Assembly: GCF_910583865.1 (NCBI RefSeq)
Contig: NZ_CAJTYX010000007.1
Span: 23,318 to 87,317 of the forward strand
Direction: 5' to 3'
Length of the DNA stretch: 64,000 bases
Source: an uncultured Muribaculum sp.
GTDB taxonomy: Bacteria; Bacteroidota; Bacteroidia; Bacteroidales; Muribaculaceae
The translations under genes and the position numbers were made by a program. Under the pieces are notes generated by a model. It searched no databases, was not told the DNA's origin, and was given only the letters and a program-made list of their open reading frames with translations. Position 1 is the first letter of the stretch; each line of letters starts with the position of its first letter. Below, piece by piece: positions 23,885 to 33,664 of the stretch.

Positions 23885-26800
23885 TTAGAAGGAGAAGTCG
23901 AGGCCGAAAGTATAGGATGTGGCTATGTAGTTGGTGCCTCCCGAGTTGACTTCCGGATCCCATCCTTTAGGATAGTGATGGAAGCAGAATGGATCCTCCA
24001 CGTTGAAATACACGCGCAGGTTGTTGAGGCGTATGGCGTTGACAAGATGCTTCGGGAAAGAGTAGCTGAGATTGATATTCTTCACGCGGAAGTAGGAACC
24101 GTCCATAAGCCAGAAGTCTGACATCTCGTAGTTGTTCTTTTCGCCCGTGGCGTTGTTGAGGCGCGGATATTCTGCCTTCAGGTTCTGCTCCGGAGTGTTG
24201 TAGACGCTCCAGTACTTGCCCATGATGATCTCGGGGGCGGCGCGGAACGATGACTGGCGCACCATGGCCTCCGACATGCGCACTTTCTGACGTCCGACGC
24301 CGTTGAACGCCGCCGACAAGCGTATCCCCTTGTATCCGGCGTTGATATATCCGCCGAAAAGCAGGTGGGGGAGCGAGGAGCCGAGCACCTCGCGGTCGTA
24401 TGTGGTGTCGATCTTACCGTCGGGAGTTCCGTCGGCGCCTCCCAGGTCTTTGAAGCGGATGTCGCCGGGCCCTACGGCTGCGATCAGTTTGGCCGAGTTG
24501 TCGACCTCTTCCTGGGTCTGGTAGATGCCGTCGGCACGGTAGCCGTAGAATGCCATGTATTCGTCACCTTCGCGTATGATGCAGTTGCCGCTGTACTGTA
24601 CCTTTCCGCCGAGGTTGCCCATCTTGGAACGTGAGTCGGATATGTTGAATCCGGCTCCGTAGGTCCAGTCCTTGCCGATGTTGTCGTTCCAGGATACCTT
24701 CACCTCCCAGCCGCGCGTGTTCATGTCGCCGGCGTTTACTTCGGGGGCGTTATATCCGATGAAGAGCGGTATCTCGGTGGCTATCAGCATATCCTTGGTT
24801 TTCTTGTAGTATATGTCGGCGGTGAGGTCGAGGCGGTTGTTTAACAGTCCGAGGTCGAAGCCTATGTCCCATGTGTGGGTCGATTCCCAGGTGATGTCCT
24901 CCACGGCATATGCGATCTGAGCTCCGGAGGTCACGGCCTGCGGGCCTTTAGGACCGAACATTATGGCGTTGTTGAGGCTTACGGATGCCTGGTAGGGGTA
25001 GTTGCCTATGCGTTCGTTGCCGAGTGAGCCGTAGGAAGCGCGCAGCATAAGGTTGGAGAGCACGGGAGAGAGATGTTCCATGAACTTCTCGTTGCTGATG
25101 CGCCAGCCTATTGATGCGGAGGGAAACCAGCCCCAGCGGTGTTTCTTGGCGAATCGCGACGATCCGTCGCCGCGTATGTTGGCCTGGATGAAGTAGCGGC
25201 GGTCGAAGTTGTACATCACGCGTCCGAAGAATGAGCGGTAAGCGTTCTCATAAGCGCTTCCCAGGGCTTCGAGCTGGTTCTTGTTGGCATTGTCGAGATA
25301 TGGATAGTCGGGGAGGGTCATACCGTTGGAACCGGGTTTAAGCACCTCGTAGTCGTAGGTATAGTCCTCATATCCTGCGAGGACGTTGACGGAGTGTATG
25401 CCGAATTCCTTGTCGAATGTCGCCGTGAGTGATTTCTCGAGCGCCCTTGAGTCGGCACGTGTCTCCAGAAGGTAGTTGGTCTCGTAGCCTACCACGTAGC
25501 CCAGGAGCTGGTCGGTGTCGAACGCGTCGTAGAATGGCACTGCACGCCGCATGTCCTTCACTTTCTGGAACGATAGGGTCGGTGTCACGGTGCCTTGTAT
25601 CGTGAGAAACCGGAACGGCTTGTAGGTGAGCGATATCTTGCCGGTGAGATAGTCCATGGTGTTCTTCTTCGTACCTCCTTCGAGGAGCGCCCCCTCGAGA
25701 TTGGTGCCCGACTGTCCGGCGGCGATGCGTCCGTCGGGATATGTGCCGGCATAGATCTGTGGATAACTGAGTGCGGCGCGTATGGGACTGCCCGAGTGCG
25801 GGTCGTTCTTTATCGAGTGGCGCATGGAGAGGTCGACCGATGCCGTCCAGTTGTCGTTGAACTTTATGGTGTTGTTGGCGCGCAGGAATATACGCTGGTA
25901 GTCGGAGCCTTCGTAGAGGGCCTCTGTCTTTTCATATGAGGCGGAAATACGTGTCTTTACCTGCTTGTTGCCGTAGGAGAGGCTTACGTTGTGCTTCGTG
26001 CGCGGGGCTGTGGAGCGTAGTATGCGGTCGCGCCAGTCGTAGAGGGGATAGTCGATGGGATCGTAGAAATGATTGTCCATGTACGACTCGATGTAATCCT
26101 TGGAGTAGGTGGGGTATTCACCGCCGGCAGGATTTCCGGCTTCGTTCCAGCGTGTCTCGTTTACAATCTGCATGTGGCGCACGGGATCGACCACATAGTC
26201 TGGGAATGAGGATGCGTGCATCAGGGAGAATTCCCCGTTGTAGCTGATCTTGAGGTCGCCTTCCTTCGCGCCTTTGGTGGTGACGAGAATCACGCCGGCT
26301 GCCGCACGGGCGCCATAGATGGATGCTGCTGCGGCGTCCTTGAGCACGGATATCGACTCTACGTCGTCGGGATTGACGTTGTCTATGTCGTTGACGGGCG
26401 TGCCGTCAACAAGGATGAGAGGAGAACTGTCGCCCATGGTGGTCACGCCGCGCACCTTTATTGTGCCGCCCGCTCCGGGCATGCTGCCGCTGCGGGTGAT
26501 GTCGAGTCCGGGGATTGCGCCCTGGAGGGCTGTAGACAGGTTGGGGGAGCGTTGTTTCTCAAGGCGGTCGGAGCCGATGGCACCTACGGCGCCCGTTAGG
26601 TCTTTTTTCTTTACCGTGGCATAGCCGATGACCACCGTCTCCTCAAGCATCTGCACGTCGGGCTGCAGTTTGAAGTCGAGGTGTCCGTGTCCGGTCCATT
26701 TGGCCTGTTGCGGTTTGTAGCCGAGATAGGTGACCTTGATTTCGGAACCTGCGGGCACGTTCTTTATAGAGTATTTGCCGTCGATGTCGGTCATGGCGGA

Positions 26801-26989
26801 GAGTTTGCCGCCCATGTCGGCCACGATAGCCCCTACCACCGGTTCGTCGGTCTCGTCGGTCACGGTGCCGCTCAAGGTCGATCCTTGTGCGGTTGCCGCG
26901 CCCGGTGAGAGCATTGCCGCCATCACGAGGATGGTGGCCGATGCTTTGCGCAGCGTGTCTATGAATGATTTCATTTTGTGGGATTTCAT
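23885..26989 (-). CDS. SusC/RagA-like TonB-dependent receptor (PUL 1)
   Basis: A 1034-residue outer-membrane transporter. After a signal peptide (ending near ATAQG) comes a carboxypeptidase-regulatory-like domain (STLSGTVTDETDEPVVGAIV), a TonB-box-like EETVVIGYATVKKKDLTGAV, the plug with SVLKDAAAASIYGARAAAG, typical of SusC, then a large beta-barrel ending YTFGLDFSF. It imports its ligand with TonB energy and pairs with the SusD-like protein downstream. The reading frame is intact throughout. Confidence 0.95.
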   Translation of the reverse strand: MKSHKMKSFIDTLRKASATILVMAAMLSPGAATAQGSTLSGTVTDETDEPVVGAIVADMGGKLSAMTDIDGKYSIKNVPAGSEIKVTYLGYKPQQAKWTGHGHLDFKLQPDVQMLEETVVIGYATVKKKDLTGAVGAIGSDRLEKQRSPNLSTALQGAIPGLDITRSGSMPGAGGTIKVRGVTTMGDSSPLILVDGTPVNDIDNVNPDDVESISVLKDAAAASIYGARAAAGVILVTTKGAKEGDLKISYNGEFSLMHASSFPDYVVDPVRHMQIVNETRWNEAGNPAGGEYPTYSKDYIESYMDNHFYDPIDYPLYDWRDRILRSTAPRTKHNVSLSYGNKQVKTRISASYEKTEALYEGSDYQRIFLRANNTIKFNDNWTASVDLSMRHSIKNDPHSGSPIRAALSYPQIYAGTYPDGRIAAGQSGTNLEGALLEGGTKKNTMDYLTGKISLTYKPFRFLTIQGTVTPTLSFQKVKDMRRAVPFYDAFDTDQLLGYVVGYETNYLLETRADSRALEKSLTATFDKEFGIHSVNVLAGYEDYTYDYEVLKPGSNGMTLPDYPYLDNANKNQLEALGSAYENAYRSFFGRVMYNFDRRYFIQANIRGDGSSRFAKKHRWGWFPSASIGWRISNEKFMEHLSPVLSNLMLRASYGSLGNERIGNYPYQASVSLNNAIMFGPKGPQAVTSGAQIAYAVEDITWESTHTWDIGFDLGLLNNRLDLTADIYYKKTKDMLIATEIPLFIGYNAPEVNAGDMNTRGWEVKVSWNDNIGKDWTYGAGFNISDSRSKMGNLGGKVQYSGNCIIREGDEYMAFYGYRADGIYQTQEEVDNSAKLIAAVGPGDIRFKDLGGADGTPDGKIDTTYDREVLGSSLPHLLFGGYINAGYKGIRLSAAFNGVGRQKVRMSEAMVRQSSFRAAPEIIMGKYWSVYNTPEQNLKAEYPRLNNATGEKNNYEMSDFWLMDGSYFRVKNINLSYSFPKHLVNAIRLNNLRVYFNVEDPFCFHHYPKGWDPEVNSGGTNYIATSYTFGLDFSF

Positions 26990-27012
26990 GATTTTTCTGA
27001 TGGATTAGGTTG

Positions 27013-28326
27013 CTACTTTACGAATTCGAGCTTTACCGTCTGGTTATACTCCTTTACGGCCTTGTCACCGTCGTGGGGGTGTTGCGCGGTGAAGCGTGTG
27101 CACGTACTCTGCGAGATCTGGTCGATGTATTTGCCGCATACGGCTATCTCTGTGGCCGGACGCAGCCTTATCTGCACCTTCTCGCACGGGTTCTTCAGGG
27201 TGAACGTACCCTCGAAGAGCACATAGATACCGTCCTTGGGATATTCGTAGTTGTAGGTCACTGTCTCGCTCCAGTTCCCGCTTGCCCCCGAAAGGCCCTC
27301 GGTGGCGGTCAGTGTCACGGTCTTTGGAGTCATGATCGGCAACCATTCTCCGCCGTCGAGATATTCGGCCATCCAGTGGCCCGCGCAGCTCGAATATATG
27401 TGGCCGGTGAATTCAAATCGCATTGGCATCCCTGCCGGCACTTCGTCAAACGATTTGTTGCCGCACTCCAGGAGCCAGTAGTCTGTCGTGACGCATCCGC
27501 GTATCATGAGGTCGCCGTGTGTGCCGGTCTGTGTTCGCATACCTTTCCCGTCATCGGGACGGTCCGACTTGTCGGAGTTGTAGAAGCGTATCGAGCCTGT
27601 ACCCGTGGTCGGGTTGGCGTATGCTTCGATAAATCCGGCTTTCGACTTCTTGAAGTTCATTGCGCCCCATGTCTGCTTGTATTCGTCGCTGTTGGCATCT
27701 ATGGCCCATTCGGTGATGAGAGTGAGATCGAGTGCGGCCTGGGTGATGGTGAGGGTATAGTTCTTTCCGTCGATCGATACGGTTATGGTTGTAGTCACGT
27801 CCTCCATGGCCTGGTTGCGCGGGAAGCTCACCTTTACATCTGTCCGGCCGTCGCCCGAGGATGGCGTGAGGACGAAGTCCGGATTGGATGCGACGGCTGT
27901 CCACGGGCCTTCTCCAAGCACGGTGAAGGCAGCTTCGGTGTCGCCGGCTTCCACGGTGATGTTCTTCACCGACACGCCTGTGGGTACTACACCTCTCTGG
28001 GTGATGTCGAAGGCTTTGGGCGTCACTCCGTCACCGATGAATTTTATGCGTCCCGTGCGGTCGTCATAGTCCTCGTTGGCGCTGACATCGATGGTGAATG
28101 TCGTCACATTGTGTTCGTTTGCCGCTTCCCTGATGGTGATCCACTCGCTGGAGTGGTTTACCACATACCTGACGTTGGAAGTGACAGTCATGGTAATGGT
28201 ACCTCCGTCGGCCTTTAAGGCTGCCTCCTTGTGCGACAGTTCCATGTAAGGAGCCGCATCGTCGTCGGAGCAGGCTGTCATCATCGCTATGAGAGTGATG
28301 AAGAGTAGTCTTGAAAGGATTTTCAT
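27013..28326 (-). CDS. BACON-domain surface lipoprotein (PUL 1)
   Basis: A 437-residue lipoprotein with lipobox MMTAC (Cys19) followed by SDDD. Residues about 28-110 (LKADGGTITMTVTSNVRYVVNHSSEWITI) and about 115-200 (VEAGDTEAAFTVLGEGPWTAVAS) are two BACON domains, usually spacers or glycan/mucin-binding modules. The C-terminal half has no motif I know (IRFYNSDKSDRPDDG, SSCAGHWMAEYLDGG). It lies between the phosphatase and SusC genes with ~25-30 nt gaps. Likely a surface glycan-binding protein in the SusE/F position. Confidence 0.75.
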   Translation of the reverse strand: MKILSRLLFITLIAMMTACSDDDAAPYMELSHKEAALKADGGTITMTVTSNVRYVVNHSSEWITIREAANEHNVTTFTIDVSANEDYDDRTGRIKFIGDGVTPKAFDITQRGVVPTGVSVKNITVEAGDTEAAFTVLGEGPWTAVASNPDFVLTPSSGDGRTDVKVSFPRNQAMEDVTTTITVSIDGKNYTLTITQAALDLTLITEWAIDANSDEYKQTWGAMNFKKSKAGFIEAYANPTTGTGSIRFYNSDKSDRPDDGKGMRTQTGTHGDLMIRGCVTTDYWLLECGNKSFDEVPAGMPMRFEFTGHIYSSCAGHWMAEYLDGGEWLPIMTPKTVTLTATEGLSGASGNWSETVTYNYEYPKDGIYVLFEGTFTLKNPCEKVQIRLRPATEIAVCGKYIDQISQSTCTRFTAQHPHDGDKAVKEYNQTVKLEFVK

Positions 28327-28356
28327 GATTTGTTTTTGAGGTTAATATTGTTTGAT

Positions 28357-30531
28357 TCATTTTCCGTTGAGAGGGGTCGACGCCGAGGCCTCAAGGGCAT
28401 CTGTCGCGGCGTCGATCTTTGCAAGGCACATGTGTCGGAACTCCTTCCAGTCGTAGCACTGTCCCTTCTTCGTTGAGGTGAGGGGGAACGACAGCGCTTT
28501 CCCGTTGAGGAGCACTTTCACGAGCACGCGCTGATTGTCGGGACGCCGGAAGAAAACGAAGCTTACCTTCGAGGCCATGGGTATGCGCCATGTCTGCCAG
28601 AAATCTTTTACATCGTCGAGATTATCGGTGACTTGGCCCCATGAGTCGGCTTCGAGCAGGGCGAGGAGAGCCATCATGCAGCCGTCGTGGCCGAAGCGCA
28701 TGCGTGCTCCGCGTCGTCCGGCAGCGAGATCGTCGTCGGCGTTTGCCACGATGTTGTCGAGCATGCGTGCCGCCTGCTGCCAACCCCGGCCGAGGTTTAC
28801 GGCGTGGCGTCCTTTCTGCATGTACTGTCTTACATTGTCGGCTTCCCACATGGCCTCGGTTTCCACGGGTGTAAACAGCTCGGAGAATGACTCCGGACGG
28901 TCGAGCGCTGGAGCGGCGTTGGACAGGGTGAACATAGCCTCGCACAGCTTTACGGCATCGAAGCGTGCGGCGGCACTGTCGGGCCGGACAAATATGCGGG
29001 CAAGCCATGCGGGAAGGTCGACATGGGTGCTTACGAAGTCGCGCCATAACGGATACCATCGTCCTGAGCTTGAACGCATCTCCTCGTCGATGGGGAGCTT
29101 GGTGGGACAGTCGTTGGCATATGGATTGAGCCATATATGATAGCGGCTGCTGACATCGCCCGACACCTTAACTCCGGGACATAGGCGCCCTACAGCTCCG
29201 TTGAATGCCTCCATTGACCGGGCCGTGCGCATCACATTGGTAGACTGGGACCGGACGATGGCGCCGGGGGCCAACACCTCGGGATATTCCCGGAGGAGTT
29301 TTGCAGCATAAGCTTCCCACTGGCGCGCTCCGGCGGCGGTGAGGTCGCCCGTGCGCATCTTTACCGACGGCCACAGGGCATGCAGGCGGTCGAGAATGAT
29401 GCTTCCGAGTGGTGTGAGCAGCCGGGTGGAGTCGCCCCATTCAAGGACCTCTTTCACGAGCGGGAGCACCGGGGCGCTGTCGATGTGGCGTATGCCGTGG
29501 CGGCAGTATGTGCTGATCATGAAAGGGACGTAGCCTTCGGGTGCCGTGCGGTCCTCCACCTCTGTGAACGGGTCAACGCGGTATGTGCCGCGCCACAAGG
29601 TGGGATCCGGCATCTCGGGCAGAGTCACTGAGTAGATGAGCGCACTGTTGGTGTTGACGAGCATCCTGTCGCCGTCGACCATCAGCGCCTCGCACTCCTG
29701 GCGGATGAGGCTGTCGAGATCCACACGTGCTGTCACACATCGGCTGTCGAGGTCGTAGACACGGATTTTGGAGGTAGTGGCCGGATATTTGTCACCGAAT
29801 CCGAAAGAGTAGAAGATTTTGCCATCATGGATGCACCCCGACTGTGTGGCATATGCGTCCATGTCGAACACGGCTTGCTCAACCACATCGTCGGCACCGA
29901 GCCTCACGAATTTTCCTTCGGAAATCGCGGGCAGCCGGAAGCGCGTGGCCACAAGCTTGTTGTGGGCGAATGTCGGCATCGCGGCCGGCACAGTGCGCAC
30001 TCTTCCCGAGAGAACCCACAGCGAGACTCTTTCCCTGTCGATGAGCCATGATGGTGCGCCGAATATGGTGTTAAGCTCGCTCTTGGCCCATCCTGCGGTG
30101 TCAAGTTCGATAGTCTGCACAAGGCTCGAACTCCATTTGCCATCCTTGCGGCTTACGCTCTCCACATGGCATCGCATGTCGAGGGCGCTTTTGGGCTGCG
30201 CCACAGAGAGGTATATCACCGGCATCTCCGCGCCAGGAAGTCGCTCTATGCCGAAATTGGCCTGGTTGCAATGGTTGGCCGGTGATGATGACTCCACATC
30301 GAACTCTCCTGCATTGCGGAGAGAGCCGCTACTGCGGTCGTAGACCGTGCAGTGACCTCCGTGCTCGAATGCCAGCAAAAGGTCGCCCCACAGGGCCATC
30401 CCTTGCTGTGAACGGCGTGAGGCATCCTTGGTGTAGGCTACCTCGCATCGAGTGTCGGCCGCACGGGACTCCTGGGGCGGCATCCCGGTAATGACGCCGG
30501 CAAGCAGCAGATATGTCAGTCCTTTCTTCAT
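28357..30531 (-). CDS. Histidine acid phosphatase (MINPP/phytase-like) fused to an N-terminal propeller-like domain
   Basis: A 724-residue exported protein (signal peptide ending near SRAA). The C-terminal half carries the histidine-phosphatase clade 2 motifs: C-R344-H345-G346-IRH, R427 in VRSQSTNVMRTARSM, and the H615-D616 pair in RMRFGHDGCMMALL, which supply the phosphohistidine nucleophile, phosphate clamp and acid. This clade includes multiple inositol polyphosphate phosphatases and phytases. Residues about 25-330 have repeated strands (GKIFYSFGFGDKYPATTSKIRVYDL, ECEALMVDGDRMLVNT) suggesting a beta-propeller; I do not know this fusion from characterised enzymes. The start overlaps the symporter stop by 4 nt. 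Substrate is inferred to be a phosphorylated small molecule or glycan. Confidence 0.8.
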   Translation of the reverse strand: MKKGLTYLLLAGVITGMPPQESRAADTRCEVAYTKDASRRSQQGMALWGDLLLAFEHGGHCTVYDRSSGSLRNAGEFDVESSSPANHCNQANFGIERLPGAEMPVIYLSVAQPKSALDMRCHVESVSRKDGKWSSSLVQTIELDTAGWAKSELNTIFGAPSWLIDRERVSLWVLSGRVRTVPAAMPTFAHNKLVATRFRLPAISEGKFVRLGADDVVEQAVFDMDAYATQSGCIHDGKIFYSFGFGDKYPATTSKIRVYDLDSRCVTARVDLDSLIRQECEALMVDGDRMLVNTNSALIYSVTLPEMPDPTLWRGTYRVDPFTEVEDRTAPEGYVPFMISTYCRHGIRHIDSAPVLPLVKEVLEWGDSTRLLTPLGSIILDRLHALWPSVKMRTGDLTAAGARQWEAYAAKLLREYPEVLAPGAIVRSQSTNVMRTARSMEAFNGAVGRLCPGVKVSGDVSSRYHIWLNPYANDCPTKLPIDEEMRSSSGRWYPLWRDFVSTHVDLPAWLARIFVRPDSAAARFDAVKLCEAMFTLSNAAPALDRPESFSELFTPVETEAMWEADNVRQYMQKGRHAVNLGRGWQQAARMLDNIVANADDDLAAGRRGARMRFGHDGCMMALLALLEADSWGQVTDNLDDVKDFWQTWRIPMASKVSFVFFRRPDNQRVLVKVLLNGKALSFPLTSTKKGQCYDWKEFRHMCLAKIDAATDALEASASTPLNGK

Positions 30532-32255
30532 GCGGTGACAACCTTTTTATTGCGTGAATCTACCATTCGGTATGCCAGATATATGATTATGAGCGACGCT
30601 ATGATGATGCACGTGGCGGTCATTATGCAGCGCACCGCCGGATCGTAGACCTCGGTGCACATGAGATACACGAGCAGCAGGGCAATCGCGCCGAGCGTCA
30701 CGAGGAAGCAGTTGACGGCCATGAAGGAGTAGGACTTCACAGCGCTCCGCGTGGCCTCGTCGGGCTGTAGGTCGGCGCTCTTGTCCTCCATGGCGGCTAC
30801 CTTTGTATAGCCGGGGCATACGTATCCTTTCATGTAGCCTCGCAATTGTAGCGCCGCCATGAGGGCGACCGGCAGGAGGAGTCCTACGGTGGCTTCAAGC
30901 ACCTGGTTGTTGACTATCCCGGCAAGGGTGAACTTCATGGTGATGCCTATCGCGTAGGTGGCGAGCATCGACCATATTACCTGACGACCGTTGATGCGGC
31001 TCGACAGCAGACCCCACACCGAGGGGATGAAAAGAGGTGCGATCACCATGGTAAGGATTGTCACCACCACACGCTCCGCGCCTCCCATAAGCGGGATGAG
31101 CAATGCTATGGCGATTATGGCTACGCCGAATGCGAGCGTGAACAGACGTCCGGCCTTGATAAGCGTCCGATCCTTGGCCTGCGGATGGGCAGCCCCGTAT
31201 ATCTGATAGGTGAACACGTTTGCATAGACGTTGAGCGTGCCCGACACGCAGCTGAGTGTGGCCGAGATCATCGCTGCGAGCATCACACCGAGCATCCCTT
31301 TCATGAGCACCGTCTGGCTCATGAGTATGTAGGCTTGCTCGGGATTGGCCTCGGGATTTATGGTGCGGTAGACCATGGCGGGGAGATACCACAGGATAGG
31401 GGTGAGGAGATACAGCACTCCGACGAGGTAATTGCTGCGACGGGCATCGCGCGCGGTGGGGACACTGATGTAGCGCTGCACGAAAGGCCAGTCGCCGCCC
31501 ATCTGGAAGATGTTCAGCCCCGTCCACAGCAGAAGCCATATCCATGGATATTCTCCGGAGGAGAGGTCGAAGTAGGTGGATGGGAGCGACGGAGAGTTGA
31601 TGAAATTGTCGACTCCTCCTATTGTGTGGAGCGATAGCGGAATCATGAACAGCACAACGGTGATGAGCACGCCGAACTGTATGACATCGGTCATGAGTAC
31701 GGCGAGGAAACCGCCCGCGATAGTGTAGACAAGAGTGATGACCCCAAGGATTACCACTGCCCACGCTATGGAAAGGTGGCCCGAGGCGTCGGCGAGGAAG
31801 TGTCCTTCCGGAAGAATCATCAGCGTCGACATCACCACGGCTATGGCGTAGAGGGCCACGCCGGTGTGAACGCCGCGCCCGATTATCCCCGCTATGGTGT
31901 AGAAATCGACGGTGGTCTTGCCGAAGCGTACCGCTATGAAATCGCCCGGAGAGTTGATTTTTATCTGTCGCCATTTGCCGGCGAGCCATCGTCCGGTCAC
32001 CAGGCATGCCACTCCTACGAGGTTGCCGATGATGACAGCCACGATGCCTGAGCGGTAGGCCACACCTCCCCACACCACGAATGTGCTTGCCGAGAATATG
32101 GTCATGTAGGTCGACATCCCCGACAGCCACCATGAGGAGCTGCGGCCGGCGATGAACATGTCCTCCGAACTTTTTATGCGGCGCGACATGAGCCAGCTGA
32201 CGGCGATCAGCCCGAGGAAATAAAGGAACAATACTATGTAATTCAGTGAATCCAT
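30528..32255 (-). CDS. Sodium:solute symporter (SSS/SGLT family)
   Basis: A 575-residue inner-membrane transporter with about 13-14 hydrophobic segments. The N-terminus (SLNYIVLFLYFLGLIAVSW, RRIKSSEDMFIAGRSSSWW) is typical of SSS family members that carry sugars, sialic acid or myo-inositol with sodium. Placed between a dehydrogenase and a secreted phosphatase, it probably imports the dephosphorylated product from the periplasm. The coding region overlaps the phosphatase gene by 4 nt. Confidence 0.9.
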   Translation of the reverse strand: MDSLNYIVLFLYFLGLIAVSWLMSRRIKSSEDMFIAGRSSSWWLSGMSTYMTIFSASTFVVWGGVAYRSGIVAVIIGNLVGVACLVTGRWLAGKWRQIKINSPGDFIAVRFGKTTVDFYTIAGIIGRGVHTGVALYAIAVVMSTLMILPEGHFLADASGHLSIAWAVVILGVITLVYTIAGGFLAVLMTDVIQFGVLITVVLFMIPLSLHTIGGVDNFINSPSLPSTYFDLSSGEYPWIWLLLWTGLNIFQMGGDWPFVQRYISVPTARDARRSNYLVGVLYLLTPILWYLPAMVYRTINPEANPEQAYILMSQTVLMKGMLGVMLAAMISATLSCVSGTLNVYANVFTYQIYGAAHPQAKDRTLIKAGRLFTLAFGVAIIAIALLIPLMGGAERVVVTILTMVIAPLFIPSVWGLLSSRINGRQVIWSMLATYAIGITMKFTLAGIVNNQVLEATVGLLLPVALMAALQLRGYMKGYVCPGYTKVAAMEDKSADLQPDEATRSAVKSYSFMAVNCFLVTLGAIALLLVYLMCTEVYDPAVRCIMTATCIIIASLIIIYLAYRMVDSRNKKVVTA

Positions 32256-32270
32256 GGCATTCGGTTGGTG

Positions 32271-33320
32271 TTATGGATTGATTCTGACTGCGGCCTTTAC
32301 GATGTTGGCCTTGTCGCTGACGCTTCGGTCCATGGCTTCCTGTATGTCGCACAGGTCGAATATGTGCGTGGCTACATCCTTTAGGTTCACACGTCCCTTG
32401 GCCACAGCCTCTATGGCCATAGGATAGATGTGGCGGTAGCGGAACACACTCTTGAACGTGAGTTCTTTGTCAATGAATAGCGATATGGGCAGGGTGAGTT
32501 CCCCGGTCTTGCTATAGCCCACGAGCACTATCGTGGAACCTTTGCGTGCCACCTCGATGGCCTGGCGTGTGGTGATTTCAGTGCCTGCGGTCTCGATTGA
32601 CAAGTCGATGCCCTCGCCTCCGGTAAGTTCGGCGATACGTTCCACCGTATTCTCTTGCGCCGCGTTGACTACGGCGGAGGCGCCTAACTTCAACGCTTTT
32701 TCAAGACGCTTCGGCATTACATCGACTACGATTATCTCCGACACGCCCTCGGCTTTTAGGGCCATCATGCACACCAGTCCTATGCATCCGGCTCCGAACA
32801 CCACTGCTTTCTGCCCGGCATGCGCTCCCCCCTGGTTGGCGGCATGGAATCCTATCGCCAACGGTTCGATAAGGGCGCCTTCAAGATTGCTTACGTTGTC
32901 AGGGAGCTTGAAGCAGAGGTCGGCGGGATGGACGGCATACTCCTGGAACACGCCGTCGACCGGAGGAGTGGCGAAGAACACCACGTCGGGACAGAGATTG
33001 TATTTGCCTTCGCGGCAATAGCGGCAGTGGCCGCATGTCTTTCCCGGTTCGAGGGCCACACGGTCGCCGAGACTCAGGCCGTTGACCCCTTCTCCGAGGG
33101 CCACCACCTCTCCGGCGGCTTCATGTCCGAGCACGAAGGGAGGCTCCACGATGTAGTTGCCGATACGTCCGCTTTCATAATAATGTATGTCGGACCCGCA
33201 GATTCCCACGTAGTCGATTTTCACAAGTACCTCACCTTTTGCAGGGACCGGGACAGGACGTTTGATGAGTCCCATTTTCCCGATGCCGTTCATCACGGCC
33301 ACGTTCATGTTTTCTTTCAT
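32271..33320 (-). CDS. Zinc-dependent medium-chain dehydrogenase (sorbitol/polyol dehydrogenase-like)
   Basis: A 349-residue cytoplasmic enzyme. Catalytic zinc ligands C41, H66 and E67 (GHEAAGE) are present, the structural zinc site is C96, C99, C102 and C110, and the nucleotide-binding motif is VFGAGCIGLVCMMA. The overall sequence resembles sorbitol or xylitol dehydrogenases that oxidise a polyol with NAD. First gene of the minus-strand PUL operon, so the imported product may be a polyol or cyclitol. The operator cluster lies just upstream. Confidence 0.88.
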   Translation of the reverse strand: MKENMNVAVMNGIGKMGLIKRPVPVPAKGEVLVKIDYVGICGSDIHYYESGRIGNYIVEPPFVLGHEAAGEVVALGEGVNGLSLGDRVALEPGKTCGHCRYCREGKYNLCPDVVFFATPPVDGVFQEYAVHPADLCFKLPDNVSNLEGALIEPLAIGFHAANQGGAHAGQKAVVFGAGCIGLVCMMALKAEGVSEIIVVDVMPKRLEKALKLGASAVVNAAQENTVERIAELTGGEGIDLSIETAGTEITTRQAIEVARKGSTIVLVGYSKTGELTLPISLFIDKELTFKSVFRYRHIYPMAIEAVAKGRVNLKDVATHIFDLCDIQEAMDRSVSDKANIVKAAVRINP

Positions 33321-33421
33321 GATATATTTTCAGAAATGTTAAATGTCTGATTGGTAGAATTTATGACATAAAATTATAAAGCCTCGCGACTTCATGGAAA
33401 TGATTTAACGCTTTTATTTTT

Positions 33422-33528
33422 CGCAACCGTTCCCGCAATCGGTTGCGGTTTCCTCAATCGGTTGCGGTGCCGGGTTAGGCGCAGGGGTGTAAGACCTCAA
33501 CCGTTTGCGGACTGCGCAACCGTTCCCG
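33422..33528. promoter_or_regulatory. Five LacI-type operator-like sites in divergent promoter region
   Basis: Five 14-bp elements fit CGCAAnCGnTTGCG with few mismatches: CGCAACCGTTCCCG (33422-33435), CGCAATCGGTTGCG (33434-33447), CTCAATCGGTTGCG (33453-33466), CTCAACCGTTTGCG (33496-33509) and CGCAACCGTTCCCG (33515-33528). The central CG and inverted GCAA/TTGC halves match LacI/PurR-type operators. They lie between the divergent dehydrogenase and lacI-like genes, the natural place for control of both. Otherwise the 344-nt gap 33321-33664 holds only the promoter at 33585. Confidence 0.75.
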
Positions 33529-33584
33529 ATACGCCTCTTGTTCGCTTTTTTCCTGAACTTGATTTTTTATTAGTGGAATTTGCC

Positions 33585-33592
33585 TAAATTTG
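33585..33592 (+). promoter_or_regulatory. -7 box of lacI-like gene
   Basis: TAAATTTG matches the Bacteroidetes -7 consensus. It lies 73 nt before the lacI-like ATG and 57 nt downstream of the nearest operator-like site, so repression would probably act from upstream or by looping. The -33 element is unclear. Confidence 0.5.
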
Positions 33593-33664
33593 ACATGGAC
33601 AAATAGGCGTGAATTCCTCCCGGAATGGAATATCAGGGCCTCCGAATTCAAAATCTGATATCTG

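Noticed and set aside
27010..28218. 402-codon + strand frame opposite the BACON lipoprotein
   Set aside because: Shadow; Cys/His-rich with no recognisable domain.
30895..32352. 485-codon minus-strand frame overlapping the symporter
   Set aside because: Arg/His/Pro-rich composition typical of an out-of-frame reading of the symporter gene.
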